Part shown: positions 49,728-61,000 of the stretch, in pieces
Layout: each line of letters opens with the position of its first letter
Numbering within the stretch: the stretch's first letter is position 1
Assembly (NCBI RefSeq): GCF_021917145.1
Contig: NC_061065.1
Location: 14,228,394-14,292,393, forward strand
Length of the DNA stretch: 64,000 nucleotides
Direction of reading: 5' to 3'
DNA from: Hypomesus transpacificus
Lineage: Eukaryota; Chordata; Actinopteri; Osmeriformes; Osmeridae
Notes under the pieces: generated by a model
Told to the model about the DNA's origin: nothing
The model's database searches: none
Seen by the model: only the letters and a program-made list of their open reading frames with translations
Program-made: the position numbers and the translations under genes

Positions 49728-50160
49728 GTACTGACGGAGATGGAGGGGCCGAAGGAAGGTGGTCGAATGGGGGCAGAGAGGGCCGATGGAGGGGTAGGAA
49801 GAGGGGGCAGAGGGGTAGAGAGTGGTCGGGGGAAGGACGGATTAACGGGTGAGGGAGGGTAAAGGACACACGGGGACCACACGCCAAGGTGTTTTGTCGT
49901 GGAACGACTCCGTTATTTCTAGAATGATTCTGTGTTTTTGCTGGAGTGGTTGAACACAGACACCGTATAGTGTACAAGTTGCCAGTCAGCCAGTCATCAC
50001 GTTATCTGCCAGGCAGGTGCTTAGGAGAGCCAGGGATGTGTGTGTGTGTGTGTGTCACATGAGGCAGAGAGCTTCAACACAGTGTTTGTCTGTGTATTTC
50101 TGTGTGTCACTGTATCTGTGTGTAGGGAGACTAGTTGTATTCTAAGAGGAGAAGGGGGAA

Positions 50161-50194
<34 letters not shown>

Positions 50195-51074
50195 AGAGAA
50201 TGGGAGAGACACAGTCAAAGTAGAGACATTCCTCTACTCTCCCATTATCTGTCAGTCACAACACTGGGGCATGACAGAACATTGAGCTACAGTGACCTCA
50301 CAGGAAGGCTGACTGCTACCAAACAACAGGCTAGTGATGACAGGCGCCTCTCTTTCCAACGGGTGGAGTGTGTGTGTGTGTTGATGTAGATGTGTTGACG
50401 GATACAGGGTTACTACAACATTTCTCGCTAGGCTGACAGACTGACCTCCCAATCCTGTCTGGTTGGTTGCTGATGCCTGCGGTACAACTTCGGTAGCTCA
50501 CCTCTCTCTTTCTTTCTGCTGCATCATTGTGCGTGTGCGTGTGTGTGTGCCTCCTCTTGTTTGCTCTTTGGGAGTGACCTGTTAGCCCCTCCCACTATAA
50601 AGACAGATGCCTCACAGGTCTGACAGCGTAGCAGGCCTGCATGCTTCTGATTGGCAGCAGGTCACCGGTGTGTGTGTGCTGAAATCAGCTGACTGTGCAA
50701 TAGATGGCAGGGGCAGCAGTAGAAGAACAGCTATGTAGTCACTCTGCAGTGCCAAAAGACAATGTACTTGCACGTGCAAGGGTTATTCTCAATGGCAGCC
50801 CTGCAACCTGCCCTGTGCGTGCATGCATGTTTGTGTGTGTGAGAGAGAGAGAGGGCGAGAGAGAGAGTGTGTGACGTCCTTGTGTTTGCACATAGTCTTG
50901 CCCTTGGTAAGATAACATTGTACAGTAGTTGCAGTGGACAGTTGGCTGTTTGCACTGGTCTCTCAGCTCTGCTGGTCATGCCGTGAGTGTTCACATGACC
51001 CATCCCACATGGGATCTGCCAGCTCCCTTTGGACGCTTCACTCGTTGGCCAAGTCGTGTGGAAGGAGGTTGGAA

Positions 51075-51752
51075 ACTGAGGCTGGGACTGAAACTAGGGC
51101 TGGGGCAGAGGTTAGAAGGAAGCCTCCACTTGTGGGCTGGGGCAGAGGTTAGACAGGGGCTGGGGCTGGGGCAGAGGTTAGACGGGGGCTGGGGCTGGGG
51201 CAGAGGTTAGACGGGGGCTGGGGCAGAGGTTAGACGGGGGCTGGGGCTGGGGCAGAGGTTAGACGGGGGCTGGGGCAGAGGTTAGACAGGGACTGGGGCT
51301 GGGGCAGAGGTTAGACAGGGACTGGGGCTGGGGCAGAGGTTAGACGGGGGCTGGGGCTGGGGCAGAGGTTAGACAGGGACTGGGGCTGGGGCAGAGGTTA
51401 GGGGACTGGGGGGGCAGAGGTTAGACAGGGACTGGGGCTGGGGCAGAGGTTAGACGGGGGCTGGGGCTGGGGCAGAGGTTAGACGGGGGCTGGGGCTGGG
51501 GCAGAGGTTAGACGGGGGCTGGGGCTGGGGCAGAGGTTAGACGGGGGCTGGGGCAGAGGTTAGACGGGGGCTGGGGCTGGGGCAGAGGTTAGACGGGGGC
51601 TGGGGCAGAGGTTGAACAGGGGGCTGGGGCTGGGTCGGAGGTTGAACAGGGGGCTGGGGCTGAGGCTGGGCCTGGGTCAGAGGTTAGACGGGGGTTGGGG
51701 CTGAGGCTGGGGCTGGGGCTGGGTCAGAGGTTAGACGGGGGCTGGGGCTGGT
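51075..51752. repeat. GGGGCTGGGGCAGAGGTTAGAC minisatellite, 23/29-bp units
   Basis: About 25 copies of GGGGCTGGGGCAGAGGTTA with GAC(A/G)GGG spacers. Two unit lengths differ by one 6-bp GGGGCT module. The distal part (from 51600) degenerates to GTCGGAGGTTGAAC and CTGAGGCTGG forms. Strong G-over-C bias on the plus strand. Confidence 0.95.
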
Positions 51753-52898
51753 AGGAAGCCCTCTGCTTCTCATGCTCGGTGAAGCACTCTGGGGATCCTG
51801 CTGTAATGAGCGGAGCACTTTAGACATGAATAATACAGGTGGAGAGAGAGAGACCAGAGAGGGAGACCGAGTTAAGATACCTCTTTTTTTCCGGCAAGGT
51901 CTTCATGATAAGGATGATGATGATGACTGTCATGACATAAAAAAACTTCATCACATATTTTGGTCTACAGCTTTGTATTTACAACAAGAAAAGTGAATAC
52001 CAGACAGTATCATTTCTCAATAATGTATTATGGTACTCTACTCTATGGTACACACTACTTTACCATACTGTTGCATTCTCCATTAACTCCTCTCTCATCA
52101 TGGGAATGCAGCATTAAGACAAATGAGCCTTTCCTCCAGTGTGGATCGCCCACTCTACCCGGGCTTGTGCCCAGGCTAGAGTGGGGTCATGGGGCTGAGA
52201 AGGGCCTTTACCTTGGCCTCGCCGGCTGGAGCTTAGCATTAGCTTAGCATTAGCGGCGGCTAATCCTCTCAGGGCGCGGAGGCACACCCCTCCAACCCCC
52301 AGCCCTGGGAGAGCAGAGCACTCACTAATCACTGACCACGTAATCTGACCAGCAACGGAGGGAGTGGAGGGGGCAGCACATACACACACACACAGCAGAG
52401 GGAGGGTAAGATTAAACAGTCTCTCGCACATTGGACGGGGGTGTGTGTTCTTGGAGTGGGGCCACAGCTTGGCAAGCACGCAGAGTGAGTTCCAGACAAC
52501 AACAGTGACACCCTCCATATCTTTCTCTGTCGCCTCTTCTTGGTTTCGTACCTTTTGCACAGGATGCAGCCGATTTGAGAAATCACTTGTTTTCCGTGGC
52601 TCTGGAGTTTTCCTTTCTTTCTGTTCTGACTTCCTTCCTGCCGGCTGGCTGGATTTGGGATCTGGGTATTCCTCCTTGGGATGTAGTCGGACGGAGGGAG
52701 GGCTCCTTTTGAAGCTCCCATCTCAGTGGGGGGGAGGCGGACGTGTAGCCAGGGCAGGGGGGTCCCATCCTGGGGCTGGCCCCCCTTGAATGATGAGCCA
52801 GACTCCAGGTAACCAAAAAAACGATCCTCCCTTCTCCTTTACCTCCTTCCAGCTAACATCTACAACATTATTCAGACTGGCTTTTTGTCTTTTTGGCA

Positions 52899-53180
52899 GG
52901 TCTGGGTGAGGGGGCAGTTCTGGGTTAACGTAGGGGGCAGGTCTGGGTGAGGGGGCAGTTCTGGGTTAACGTAGGGGGCAGGTCTGGGTGAGGGGGCAGT
53001 TCTGGGTTAATGTAGGGGGCAGGTCTGGGTGAGGGGGCAGTTCTGGGTTAACGTAGGGGGCAGGTCTGGGTGAGGGGGCAGTTCTGGGTTAACGTACGGG
53101 GCAGGTCTTGGTGAAGTAGGGGGCAGTTCTGGGTTAACGTACGGGGCAGGTCTGGGTGAAGTAGGGGGCAGGTCTGAGGG
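52899..53180. repeat. 41-bp minisatellite, about 6-7 copies
   Basis: TCTGGGTGAGGGGGCAGTTC recurs at 52901, 52942, 52983, 53024 and 53065 (exact 41-bp steps), with diverged units to 53180. The array ends about 25 bp before the SINE at 53206. Confidence 0.95.
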
Positions 53181-53205
53181 CTCAAGGCAGTGAAGGGTAA
53201 ACTCT

Positions 53206-53393
53206 TACATTCAGTCATTTAGCAGACGCTCTTATCCAGAGCGACTTTCAGTAAGTACAGGGACATTCCCCCCGAGGCAAGAAGGGGGAAGTGCCTTGCC
53301 CAAGGACACAACGTCATTTGGCACAGCCGGGAATCAAACTGACAACCTTCTGATTACTAGCCCAATTCCCTCACCGCTCAGCCACCTGGCTCC
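53206..53393 (-). mobile_element. tRNA-derived SINE, minus orientation
   Basis: Full-length family member. Reverse complement starts GGAGCCAGGTGGCTGAGCGG (A-box region) and continues with GAATTGGGCTAGTAATCAG, the B-box-like GTTTGATTCCCGG, TTGTGTCCTTGGGCAAGG and the tail GTCGCTCTGGATAAGAGCG, TCTGCTAAATGACTG. Confidence 0.92.
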
Positions 53394-53712
53394 CCTCCTC
53401 AAGCAACCCTTCCACAAGCAGCAGGCCAGCAGTGCAGGTTCGAGCAGAAGACACAGATCTGTGCACCAGCGAGCAGGGAAAGTTGCCTGGCTCTCCCAGG
53501 CTCTGTTTTTGACAGATGGGATCTGAAGAGGGGGGGGGGGGGGGGGGGGAGTCTAAGCTCCTTTTGGGGGGTTAGGTGGGGGGCCGGCACAGGGAAGAGC
53601 CTTTTGAAGCATGTGAAGCGGTTTGAAAGCCCTTGGGATTACTGGTGGAGCAGGGAAGGAGAGAGAGCGAGAGAGAGAGCGCGAGAGCGAGAGAGCGAGA
53701 GAGGGAGACAGG

Positions 53713-53748
<36 letters not shown>

Positions 53749-54538
53749 GAGAGTAGGACCAAGGTGAGGCCCGGTGAATCTGCTGAAGCTCAGGGTCGGG
53801 ACCTTGGATCTCTCACCCCTGCAGCGAGAGGAGGAGGGGGTAGAGTTGGACCTGGGACCCTGAATACATATGGCTGCTCCTCCCCCCTCCCCCTGTAGAG
53901 CATACAGGAACAGAGGGGTTGACAGTGGGACGGCAGAAACATCCAGAAAGTATTATCCCCAAATGACCCCATTTTTTTTGATCCGAGAAGATGGTCATTT
54001 AGCTTAGTCTTGTCAAAATGGCAGTCAGACCATTCTCTGTTTGTGCGTATGCCATTTTGACACGTTCCCAGTATGTGTCAGAGAAAGTGACCGCGACCTG
54101 TGTTCGTGTAACAAAGCTATGACCTGTATCTCCATATCCTTTCCTCGCCACAATTTGACCTATGACCCCGGGTGACTACTCAGTTCAGAGTTCAGGCTGG
54201 CTCGGAAACCACAGCTCTTAAGCCAGAACCGAGAGGGTGTATTAGGGGTGGAGGGTGTTTCTGACTTGACAGGTTTTAATATCCTCTCCTCTGCTGGACA
54301 GAACATGCTCTTCAAAGGAAGGGGATGTTTCTGCGATTGTCAGAACATTAGCAATGTAAGCCTGTGACCCTGGAACGTGGCTATTTGTGCCAAACTGGGT
54401 TAAGGAGGGTTTAGCAGCATATCCTCTGGTCAGCCATAACACTGAATGATCCAACACTACACTACAGATGTGTGTATCAACCGACTGCACCGTAAACTCA
54501 ACCAGATACAGTGTGGGTGCGTGATGTGTGTATGTGGG

Positions 54539-54541
<3 letters not shown>

Positions 54542-54575
<34 letters not shown>
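54542..54575. repeat. G34 homopolymer
   Basis: Thirty-four consecutive G on the plus strand, the longest mononucleotide run in the window. Confidence 0.92.
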
Positions 54576-54576
<1 letters not shown>

Positions 54577-55803
54577 AGAGACAGAGTTTCAGATGTTTCG
54601 ATGCTGGTTGCCTTCCCTCTAGCTCTGTGGAAGTGCGGTCATTTCTCCTGCCAATGTTAGCCTGTATTTAGATCTAGATGTTAGATCTTTATTGATGTCA
54701 TCTATCAATCCTTCATTAAGTAGTCCCCCTCCCCTCATACATACACACACACACACACACACACAGACACACTCACAGACTACTTGCAAAATCACTGTCT
54801 GGTTGCTAGGCATCTCTGGAGGACTAACTTCTCTTGAGAATGACTTCTTCTGCATGAATGTGTGTGCATGTCAAGGTGTGTTTGTGTGTTCAGTTGAATA
54901 AACCTATGGAGGCCGAGTCTAGCCTAGCACTGTTGCCTAGCCCTGCCCAAATGAGTGTAGCCTAGCCTAGCCTAGCCTAGCCTAGCCTCACCAGTCTGAC
55001 AGCATCTGTTGCATGAGCAGGTACAACGGAGAGACAATCAGGACAGTCAGTACAGTAGACACAAAAGAGACTGTAGAAAAGCGTCTGACATACAATTCAT
55101 CTGGATGTATGATGTCACCCAGCTAGCGTGGCTGAAAGGGAGCTCGAGGGGGCCCATTGTGTTCTGCACGGACCTGGACCATAACCAACCTGGGGCGGGG
55201 GGGTGCGGTGGGGGCGGTGGGGGGGGGGAGGAACTTATTATGGTTGGTGTAACCCTAACCCTTAGTGTTGTCATGTAAACCAACTATTTCCTTTTTGAAC
55301 TAGTGGAAGATGGAAGGTCCATAAAGAACCTGACACTGGCTTCGGTTAGCCAGCGGAGCCAATGAGACCATGTGAATACTGTGAAGAAAGGAGAGGGAAA
55401 TTGACAGTGGTATCTGTCCCTGATTGGTTCAGGGAGTCAAATCTATCTGGGATTCTGAGCCCAAACTAGGTCACGGAGGCTTATTTCGGCTCTTTTTTCT
55501 GGGACAGCCTTGTCCCTGTGGTGCTTCGAGACTGGAGCTCTGGGTTTCTGGCTCCGAGGCAGCCTGGCGGCCATCTTGGATGTTCTGTGTGGTAACCAGA
55601 GCTATCGGCAGCGTGCCTGGGGGAAAACGCAGCCTCATGGTCCACTGCCAGGCCCTTTTTTCACACCAAGCAGGGGACAGTGTGTGTGTGTGTGTGTGGG
55701 GGGGTGCTGAGTCACCGCTCTGTTGTGATTGGGTCGTTCATCAATCGATGCTGTGGGAGGGGAGAGAGCATCCTGAGAGGGCTGCTGTTTTGGTGTTGTC
55801 ATG

Positions 55804-55842
<39 letters not shown>

Positions 55843-56706
55843 CTCAGCCCTGCTCACTGTCTATCTCAGTCACTCATCACACATGTAGATGTTTGGGTAA
55901 AGTCTTTGTGTGTGTTTTGTGTGTGTGTGTGTGTGTGCGCGTGCATGTGTTTGTATGTGTATGTTTTAGGGTGTTGTAAATGACTATTGATCTGTGTCTA
56001 AAGAGACAAACACCCCGAGCGTGGAGTGGGCTGTTTTGGAACACGATGTCAATAAAGTTTCACACGGTTGCATTGCTGGCTTTCCCAGCCTTCTGACAGC
56101 TTATTAACATAAGCATTGTAAACGAATGACACATCACTCTGGCCCAGTCGATCTGAAGACGTACAGAGCAGAACAGGTTGTCTGATAGGGTTCTTTTTTG
56201 TACACAAATAACTAAAACGACAAGCCTCCAAAGAAAGTCCATTTAAATGAGCACCACATGAACTCAACCAATGCACAAACAAGGCGTCTTCTGCTCCCTT
56301 CTCTATTTCATGGGCACATCAGACACATTTACAGGGTAACAGACCTGAGCCAGTGACCCGACCAGTGTGTGAAGTCAGTGGTGTGTTTGTGTGTGTGTGG
56401 GGGGGGGGGTGGACTTTACCGCCTGTCCTCTCTACAGCACACAGGTTACCACCTGGGGTCCATGGAGGGATTTATGAAGCAATCAGGACCAGAGAGAGGG
56501 GAGTGTGTGTTTGTTTAGTGTGTGAGGACAAAGGGCTGTTTGGACGCCGGTTGGGTTTATGGTGCATTCTTGGTCCACAGACCATTGAGACCCCTTCAGA
56601 GGAGTGTTCAGCCCTTCCCCCCTGCTGGGCTCCAATAAAAAACAATTTTGAATTGTTTTCATACCGAACTATGACGAACCCTTCCAACAACACCTTCCGT
56701 TGAAGG

Positions 56707-56806
56707 NNNNNNNNNNNNNNNNNNNNNNNNNNNNNNNNNNNNNNNNNNNNNNNNNNNNNNNNNNNNNNNNNNNNNNNNNNNNNNNNNNNNNNNNNNNNNN
56801 NNNNNN
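56707..56806. other. Assembly gap of exactly 100 N
   Basis: One hundred N. A gap of exactly this size is a common placeholder for unknown length. It lies between the last recognised plus-strand exon and the rps6kc1 exons, where the missing rps6kc1 3' exons would be expected. Confidence 0.98.
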
Positions 56807-57031
56807 GAAGTCGCTTTCAGACTTATTACAAGCGCCATACGCGTGTACCACACAAGGATTTGAGCAGTGACTTAGCTAGCATGTGAGAGTGCAGGAGACT
56901 GGGAGGGAGGGTGTGTGTGAGAGTGAGTAAGGTCCAAGTGTAGCACTAAATCTCTTAAAAGGAACCCTTTCCACTTGTAATGAGTGGGGTAGTGTGATCT
57001 GTGCCTTTCAGTACAAAGACAGATACAGGGA

Positions 57032-57128
57032 ACTCTCCCTCTCCCTCTCCCTCTCCCTCTCCCTCTCCCTCTCCCTCTCCCTCTCCCTCTCCCTCTCCCT
57101 CTCCCTCTCCCTCTCTCTCTCTCTCTCT
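57032..57128. repeat. (CCCTCT)n-(CT)n repeat
   Basis: About 13 CCCTCT hexamers followed by pure CT. Confidence 0.95.
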
Positions 57129-57940
57129 GTGTGTGTGTTTCTGTGGCTCTCTCTCTCTGTTTCTGTGTCATTCTCTCTCTCTGTCTCTGACTCTGTGTAT
57201 GTGTCTCTGTGTGTGTGTGTCTCTCTCTCTCACACACACACACACACAGGCGTTAAGCTGAGAGGCGATGTGGCGTGGTCGTGGTGGACCTCTAGCATGG
57301 CAGCCGTTTGTTGAGGCAGCCTTTAAACAGCATGCCAGGCCTCCCACAGGCACGCTCAGGCCAGCGCTGGGGTCAACCTGCGGCAGTCTGGCCCCAGAGC
57401 CCCCTCTGCAGGACACCCGCAGAACTACACCCAGTGCCTCTGGACACTGCCGCTTGTTGGCTAACCCTTTCACATTTCTCTTACTAAATAAGAAAAGAAA
57501 GAAAACAAACCGAACATGGCAGACTTCAGTTGGTCAACTTAAAAGATAACTCGGCGTGAGGGACAGTGATCGATTTTATGGGACAGAATGAACAAAGAGC
57601 ACTTTTCTCAGGTCGTGGTCGAAGGGGACACCGTCCCCTTCCGCCGTCATGCTCAAACCGCCCTGTCACTCTCTCACGTGTCAGCGTGGGGCTAACCTCC
57701 CAGCCTCCGCCCCTCAGCCTCCGGGGGCAAGCCCCCCCAGCGAGGCTCAGTAGGCCTGCTGCTGACATGGTGCTGGGATGAATGAGGTCTTTGTGGCCCT
57801 GGGACTGTGGCCTACTTCTGGCCCTGTGTGGCGGCATACCATTAACCTCCACCGCTTGGGACCAACACCGGCGGCCATTTTAGGACCTCAACATGGAGGC
57901 ACAGGTCTGTATTTACATGGTGTGTGTGTGTGTGTCTCAC

Positions 57941-58030
57941 CTGGTGCACAGTACATGTTGGCTATGGCCTTCCTGTCGTACGACTCCTCCACCTCACTCC
58001 AGCTGCAGAAGTATGTGAGCTCCACGTGAC
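57941..58030 (-). CDS. rps6kc1: rps6kc1 exon after the catalytic-loop segment
   Basis: Acceptor CGTCCCCAG, donor CACCAG/GTGAGA. It encodes HVELTYFCSWSEVEESYDRK and AIANMYCAP, matching human HIQLTYFSRWSEVED...MYCAPE. The Asp-Phe-Gly metal-binding motif is absent (Leu-Thr-Tyr instead). It ends in phase 1, so a further exon starting with the rest of Glu is required but was not found. Confidence 0.95.
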
Positions 58031-61000
58031 CTGGGGACGAGAGATGTGAACGAGAAGAGAAGGAGGGGAAGAAGAGGGAGAGACAGATGAAAAAAGAAAA
58101 ATGGCAGGCAGGATTCATTCCAGTCCTAGTTTCTATCCCTACTACCAGCCAGAGTCAATTCACACACACACACGCACCATCTCTGCCAAGCGCCAGTACC
58201 CTATAGCAGTCAACGTCGCTCCGAAAGTTAGCTCCTTTTCAGATGACTCCTATCTCTCCCTCCCTCTCCACCCTCCTTGCGTCCCCTCCCCTCCCACCCC
58301 GGCCACACTCAAAGCTTTTCTCGAACTCGGCCCCGTGCCTGCCGATTACTCCTGTTTAGCTGCTAACGGCTAACGCTATCATTAGGACTAATGGTATCAT
58401 TAGCTAGCGGGGGCCATTAGCTTGGGCTAGCCAGACTGATGCACTACACTGCACTACGCTGTTGATGGTCCTTCACAACAATAATCACACACCCGGAGAC
58501 TAACACAGCCACTCAGCTCATTAGCCAAGTGCTGATAACGAGATAGTGAGGGACGATTACGGGGGGGAGGAAAACAGAAAAAGGGTAAGGGAGAGAGAGA
58601 TTGTCTGGTGTTCAGGTAAGGACAAGTGGGACAGCCCTCGTTCAGGTGGTCGAACGATCTGCCAACACGACCGGGGAGAGCTTCATTCATGAAGAACCTA
58701 ACCAAGTCTACACATCAGATTCCACCTATCGGAATTGGGGTCCAATCGGAATTGGCCTATGGTACGTAGCCTTTACTGAACAAACGTGTCCAGCAATTTA
58801 AGAAAACCTCCTGGGTCGTGATCATACAATGTGATGAGTGGGGGGGGGAACGTTCAGACGGCTGTTTGAGAGGACGTGTTGAGAAGGGAGTCAGGTGGCT
58901 GAGCGGTTAGGGAATTGGGGTAGTAATCAGAAGGTTGCTGGTTCGATTCCCGGCCGTGCGAAATGATGTTGTGTCCTTGGGAAAGGCACTTTACCCTACT
59001 TGCCTCGGGGGAATGTCCCTGTAATTACGGTAAGTTGCTCTGGATAAGAGCGTCTGCTAAAAGACTAAATGTAATGTAAGACTGGGCCCCACACCTTTCT
59101 GGTTGAGCAGGATGTTGTTGGGGTTGAGGTCGCGACACACCACCCCCTCCTGGTGCAGGCCGTCCAGGGCCAGGACCATCTCCACCGCCCAGCAGCACAC
59201 AAACTCCTCCGGGATTCGAACCTGCGTCGCCGCCGCCGCGCACAGCTCATCCAGCGCGGCAAACAGGCGAGAAGCGTCTCGGTCCGCGCCCCCCGGCGCC
59301 TCCTCGCGACCCGTCACCGCCTCCCCGGACCCCGGCCCGGAAACGGCGGGGATCCCGTTCACGACCCGGTCGGAGCCGACGCTACTCGGGTCCGGGTGGA
59401 GGGCCGAGTCTTTGTCCGCGGGAGGGTTCAGAACGGCTTCGAGGCTCTCGTTGAGCGCTTCGGCGAAGAGGAAGTCAGGGTTGGAGGCTGTGGGAGGAGC
59501 CACTGGCACGGCGCCGCCGGGGAGAGAGTCCTCATCTGGGCGTTCTGCCTCTCGTCCGAACGCCAGGCCGCAGTCATCCAGCAGGGACACGCAGGGGGGT
59601 CGTCCGTCCAACCAGGAGGGGGCCTCCCCCGTCAGCTCCTCCCCTTCCTCCAGCTCGCAGGGCAGCTGCAGCACGTCGGGCTGAGTGAACTTGGGCGAGG
59701 CCTTGTGGGCCTCCAGGGCCAGGCAGCCCCCCGTCGAGGCCAGCTCCTCCTCCGGGGCCTCCACAGCCCCGCCCATGACCCCCGGGAGGTTGACCAGGAG
59801 GTCGGGGGGCTGGGCCTCGTCCTCCACCGACGCCTCCTTGAAGGAGATGACGGGCACCGACTCGTTGGAGCCCCCGTCGCTGCCGTCGGGCCCCCACGCG
59901 TGACCTTTGACCTCGCGGGCCAGCTCCAGGGGCTCCCCGGGGAAGTCGGGCTCCAGGTCCGAGGCGGAGAACGGGGACGGGTTGGAGGAGGGTTTGAGTC
60001 GGAGTTCCCCGGCCTCGGGGCCGGCGACCTCGCCGGCGCTGTCCTTGCTGTCGATGCGGAAGAACTCCATGGGCGTGCGTTTGGACTGGTCCAGGGAGAG
60101 GGGGGCGGCGGGGGACGGCAGGGGGCTGAACACCTCGCCGTGGTCCGGCGGGTCGCCGTGGGGCCGACGGGCGTCGTCGCTGCCGCCGCCGCCGCCGTCC
60201 TCCGTGAAGAACAGCAGCTCCTGCGCGCTGAGCGGCGACAGGCTGTCGTTGCTGAGCGGCGAGCGCGTCCGGGACGACGTGGTCGTGGTCGCCGTGGCGA
60301 CGGTCACCTCCAACGACGACGCCTCCTGCCCCGTCGAGACGCCCCCCTCCCCGTCGTCCCCCTCCTTCTCCTCGCCTCCCCCCTCCTGCGGCTCGGGCTC
60401 CACCTTCTCCTGCTCGTACTCGTTGCAAAGCGTCAGGTAGCTGTTGGTGCATTCCTCCTCGGAGGTGGCTCCGGAGTCCTGGCTGTTCGCCACCCCGGGC
60501 GGGAGGCCACTTTTCGGGGGTAGTGCCAAGAGGGCCTCCCTTACCCTCTGGAGCCCCGAACCAGAACCAGAGCCGGACCCGGAGCTGGCGGAATCCAAGC
60601 CCAGCTGAGAGGCGCCACGCAGGGGGGAGTGGACCGCCGTGGTGTGGCTCTTCTGGATGAAGGGGATGTCGAAGCTGTCCTCCGGGGTGGAGCTCCTCAG
60701 GAACTTCCCGATGTGAGACCACAGCTTCCCCCCTGGGCAGAGAGACACGGAGCAGCACGTCAGCTTGATATATTGTCACGATACCATCTGCATTTCTCAA
60801 GTGTCTGTTGGCAGATAACCTAGCACCTCGAGATACACAACAGACAACGATTTTTTTTTTTTTTTTTCACACTACGTCTCACAACCACACACACACACAC
60901 ACAGGCAGCTGTGGGACTGAGCGACTGTGCGACAGCATCTGTTGTGCGAGATGGGGATGAATAGGAGTGGCACGGCGATGGTAATGATGGCAGGGCCAGC

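Larger units (their letters stand above)
49728..57940. other. Region without recognised exons between the unidentified gene and rps6kc1
   Basis: 8.2 kb containing two minisatellites (51.1-51.75 and 52.9-53.2 kb), a SINE, several GT/CA tracts, a G34 run, short (CCTAG)n at 54955-54990, the 100-N gap and a CT hexamer repeat. Downstream exons of the plus gene and 3' exons of rps6kc1 should lie in or beyond this region, but none matches family sequence. A stretch at 55508-55591 is open between plausible splice sites in the right phase, but its peptide is unfamiliar. Confidence 0.5.

Noticed and set aside
52899..53180. CRISPR-like regular repeats
   Set aside because: The units are contiguous without unique spacers, in a vertebrate genome; they are minisatellites. 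The same holds for the 19-bp and 47-bp arrays.
55508..55591. Candidate plus-strand exon (ALSLWCFETGALGFWLRGSL) between a CAG acceptor and a GTAACC donor
   Set aside because: The phase would fit the unidentified gene, but the peptide resembles no known family, the donor is weak and nothing links it to other exons.
57168..57549. Proline/alanine-rich frames on both strands near 57.3-57.5 kb
   Set aside because: Checked as possible rps6kc1 3' exons, but neither strand has the kinase-lobe sequence expected; probably noncoding GC-rich DNA.
58887..58970. Possible tRNA-Leu gene
   Set aside because: A and B boxes are present, but no matching acceptor stem follows and the sequence continues into a SINE body and tail shared by two other copies.
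59153..60523. A 456-codon plus-strand frame and a 408-codon shifted minus frame over the large rps6kc1 exon
   Set aside because: High GC removes stop codons in other frames; only the frame with the conserved rps6kc1 islands fits the family.
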